Assembly: GCF_024679245.1 (NCBI RefSeq)
Contig: NC_090178.1
Span: 7,820,202 to 7,884,201, forward strand
Direction: 5' to 3'
DNA length: 64,000 nucleotides
DNA from: Pseudorasbora parva
Lineage: Eukaryota > Chordata > Actinopteri > Cypriniformes > Gobionidae
A program made the translations under genes and the position numbers. The notes beneath the pieces were generated by a model. The model did no database searches and was not told the origin of the DNA. It worked only from the letters and a program-made list of their open reading frames with translations. Positions 61,131-64,000 of this stretch are shown piece after piece. Position 1 is the stretch's first letter, and the number at the start of each line of letters is the position of its first letter.

Positions 61131-64000
61131 AAGCTTGTGATTGTATTTAACTTACTATAATGATTTACCTTTGAGCCATTAGCATCTTAAATATTAGTTT
61201 TGACGCTCAGTTGACTGTTACAGTAGTTTTTTGCCTCATGATTTTATGTATTACGGCCGCATTAGCGCCTGACAGTGTTTTTGTTTAAGAGAATAAGTAC
61301 TTTCTATAAGTGTCTATGTAATAAGGTACTGTCTTTAATCAAAATATATTTCAAGTCCCTTTAAGTAACTCAGATTTGAGAAACAAACTTAAATGAAAGC
61401 TCTTAAAAGCACCTTATTGTTATAAGAACTCAAACAGCATTTGCAATCGAAAGGCATGTGCATTTCTCGACAGCGAACTCAAATGGCAAATATTATCGGT
61501 TTTGCACTTGGGTTATACTTTTGGTCAGTTGGTTGTTTTTGCACGGATAGCGCATTTTCACATGGCGTTATTTCTAAATATCGCAGTCTTTAGAAATAGC
61601 GTCTTAATTTCCTTTAAAATGAAAAGACACAATACGACGGCATTGAATAGAGGTTTTCATAGCTTCTTTTCTGGTTCTTCAAATCCCCAGCGCTGATCAG
61701 GGACAGACACTCGTCCATTGAAGGAATGTATGATTGTGCATTTCGGTCGTTTATACTATACAATACCATACTTTATATATATATATATAAAAACCAAAAC
61801 CATTTTGAAAAAAATAATTGATTATGCAAACCGTAATAGCAAGGTCTTTAGAATCGGATTCAGAACATTTGTCTGTCTATAAAACCCATTTTGTTCTCCT
61901 GCCTCTTTTAAGGTCACCAGGTCAGCGTACGCAGGAAACAGCAATAACTGTCTTAATACTTAATAAAAGATATCAGTTCATCTTTATGGAAAAATGCACT
62001 GTTACAAAAATGCTTTGCAGTGGTTGATAACCCTAAGAATCGTTTGAAGCCATGCACAATAAAAGCCCTTTTTGAGAGCAAAACAAAAGCAGTAACGACT
62101 TTCCCGATTTGAAAATGCAGCACTTCAAAAGTTTAGTTTCTTAATCAAACGTTACAACTTCAGAGTGATGATATTGTTCAAAGAATGTAGCCTGAATAAA
62201 CAGAGAAGGTGCTGTTTAAGTATTCAGAGCCAATGCAGGCTCTGAAAGGGAGACATTTTAACTGTTAAAGACTTTATACAGCCAATCACAGCAAAACCTT
62301 TTTTGAGTATTATTTATTTGATAGGAATAAGACTATATTTATTGACATTTAGGGAGATATATAATAAAGACTGACAACCATAGGCATATCATTAAATATA
62401 TTTCACTATATAAGCAATTGTAATAGTCTCTAATAGCCTACTTGCTAGTTTGTAATATTACGTAAGGCATCATCCCAATAGAAATGAAATAAATGAAAAA
62501 GTGTGAAGGTTATGATGCCCCGAAATCTGAAAGCTCTTCAGAAAACACATAACCAAAAAAAAAAAATAGGGTTATCACAATCAATAGGAAAATTAATTCA
62601 CATAGTTTAGTTTGTACAGCATTTGCCTTGCCTATACTGAACGCATACGGTTATGACGATATAGAAATCTCTCACGCCCTATTGACAGGATATACTGCAT
62701 GTAAGAGCAGATCAGAAGAAAGAACAAATGTATTTAAAATGCATATCAGAATGATCTAATCAACTGACAGAAAAATTCCATTATAATTTACAGTGACAAG
62801 GGCACTACCGAAGCATATGCCTAATCCAAAATAATAACTGCTCATGCAAAAAAAAGCCATTCAGATCGAGAGGGGGGAGTGGTCACGACGTATGACAACA
62901 GATTCACAAGGGAGAGTGGTCCAGTTCAGAGTCGAACAGGTTTAACAAGAATGTGTTGTCTAACGTGAAGCTTAACTTTAAGAACCACTGTGAATCGTTT
63001 CTGCTTTTTTTCCTCAGTAATTACGTGGTGTTGTTAAATATAGTTGCAATTCAACAGCTTCTCTTGCTTCTTTTTGGTTGTGCATGCTGGAAAATTATTT
63101 TACAGAGCATTATTTACCTTTGAACAGCCTGTGTAGATAAAATATAACAGAGCCACTACTACAGAGAACTTTAGTGAGGACTACAGCTGGTGTTTAAATG
63201 TAATGCTGTACAATGATACCAGTTTATTTTTCCAAACATATTTCTGAAGTATCTAATGCACAAATACCCGAATTTGTACGGTTTGCTTAGCTCATGTTCA
63301 CACACCCCTAGCAGAATCTGTGTAGGTGCATTTTAAAGATTTTTATTTTTATTTAGCACTGCCCTGATGATGCCATCTACAAAGTAATTCCCACTAATTA
63401 TTCCTTTCTGAATCATTTCTCTTTGAGCATCAATGATTGTTTGCAGCCTTTCGTGAAAGCCGCATGTGTCCCTCGATTGTCCCGAGTGTCAAAGCTGAAG
63501 AGCAACACCGCACAGCCGCTGTGGGGGAAAATTAAACGTGCAGAGCATGCTGGGAAACCAAAGAACTTGGGGAATGTTTGTCAAAAACAGTGGGCTGTGT
63601 CTCCGCTCAGGACAAACCGGAGACTTAAAACTATCACTTAAGATTACAAACACTCATTGATGCTATAAAAAGGCATGTGGATTTTTTTTTAAATATATGC
63701 ATTAGGGACATGCTATAAAAATAATTGTTTTTAAGAAAAATCTAATAAACTGCAATGTAAAAATTCTACAAGGGGTTTGCAAACGTATGAGCTGAACTGT
63801 ACCTGCATTCCCATAATGGTTTTCTATACGCCCGACAAGGCGAACAGTATATACTCTTATATGTTCTTACATAGCAGATAGCGAAGCTGCATGTATTTAT
63901 CTGTAACCACTGCAGCGTCTGTTCCATAGAATCACCAGAGAACATATACATGATGCACTTAAGCAATTATAATGCCTTTCAGTATAGTACAAAGGGCAAA
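61131..64000. other. Non-coding flank, no gene seen
   Basis: AT-rich, largely unique-looking DNA. Several AATAAA motifs (about 61972, 62058, 62198, 62363) could serve polyadenylation. No transposon termini or conserved frames recognised. Confidence 0.4.

Overview
This is vertebrate nuclear DNA, most likely from a teleost fish of the carp/zebrafish group (Cypriniformes). The grounds are GT-AG introns, long dinucleotide microsatellites, and a dense mix of hAT, Tc1, Harbinger, TTAA-flanked, L1/L2, DIRS and Ty3/gypsy elements, together with a vertebrate mex3a orthologue. The species call is inference. No bacterial-type operons, CRISPR arrays, rRNA or tRNA genes were seen.

Layout. Positions 1-14600 are gene-poor repeat DNA. 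They include a 40-bp triplicate (591-709), a hAT element with a perfect 8-bp target duplication (2329-5243), a second hAT (10287-11993) carrying a large foldback element inside it, and a TTAA-flanked element with a THAP-like remnant (12662-13872). From 14600 to 35430 lies a pair of related protein-kinase genes on the + strand. Copy A (15581-17302, four coding exons) is intact and predicts 380 residues. Copy B (28562-35344) has the same exon lengths and splice sites in exons 1-3, but carries three stop codons in exon 1 and a frameshift in exon 4, and its introns are swollen by transposons. A small two-exon reading frame of unknown nature (20651-21890) lies between them, and its end resembles the kinase A tail. 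From 35400 to 47000 is a nest of transposons. The clearest is an intact, very young Ty3/gypsy element (39882-44391, minus strand, one 1299-residue gag-pol frame, LTRs differing at 1 of 200 positions, 5-bp target duplication CATTC), sitting inside an older LTR-like repeat. Beside it is a broken Tc1-like transposon inside another TTAA element. Positions 47000-54400 hold microsatellites, a three-copy roughly 300-bp tandem repeat and two TTAA elements. Positions 54480-58959 hold mex3a, an RNA-binding KH/RING protein gene in two coding exons. Its downstream flank (58960-64000) is largely free of recognisable repeats.

Function. The two real proteins are unrelated: MEX3A is a post-transcriptional regulator, while kinase A is a member of an unplaced, probably fish-restricted kinase family. 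At least ten elements begin and end in TTAAAG and so look like the TTAA-target class (Kolobok or piggyBac type). They dominate the repeat content and have inserted within introns of kinase copy B.
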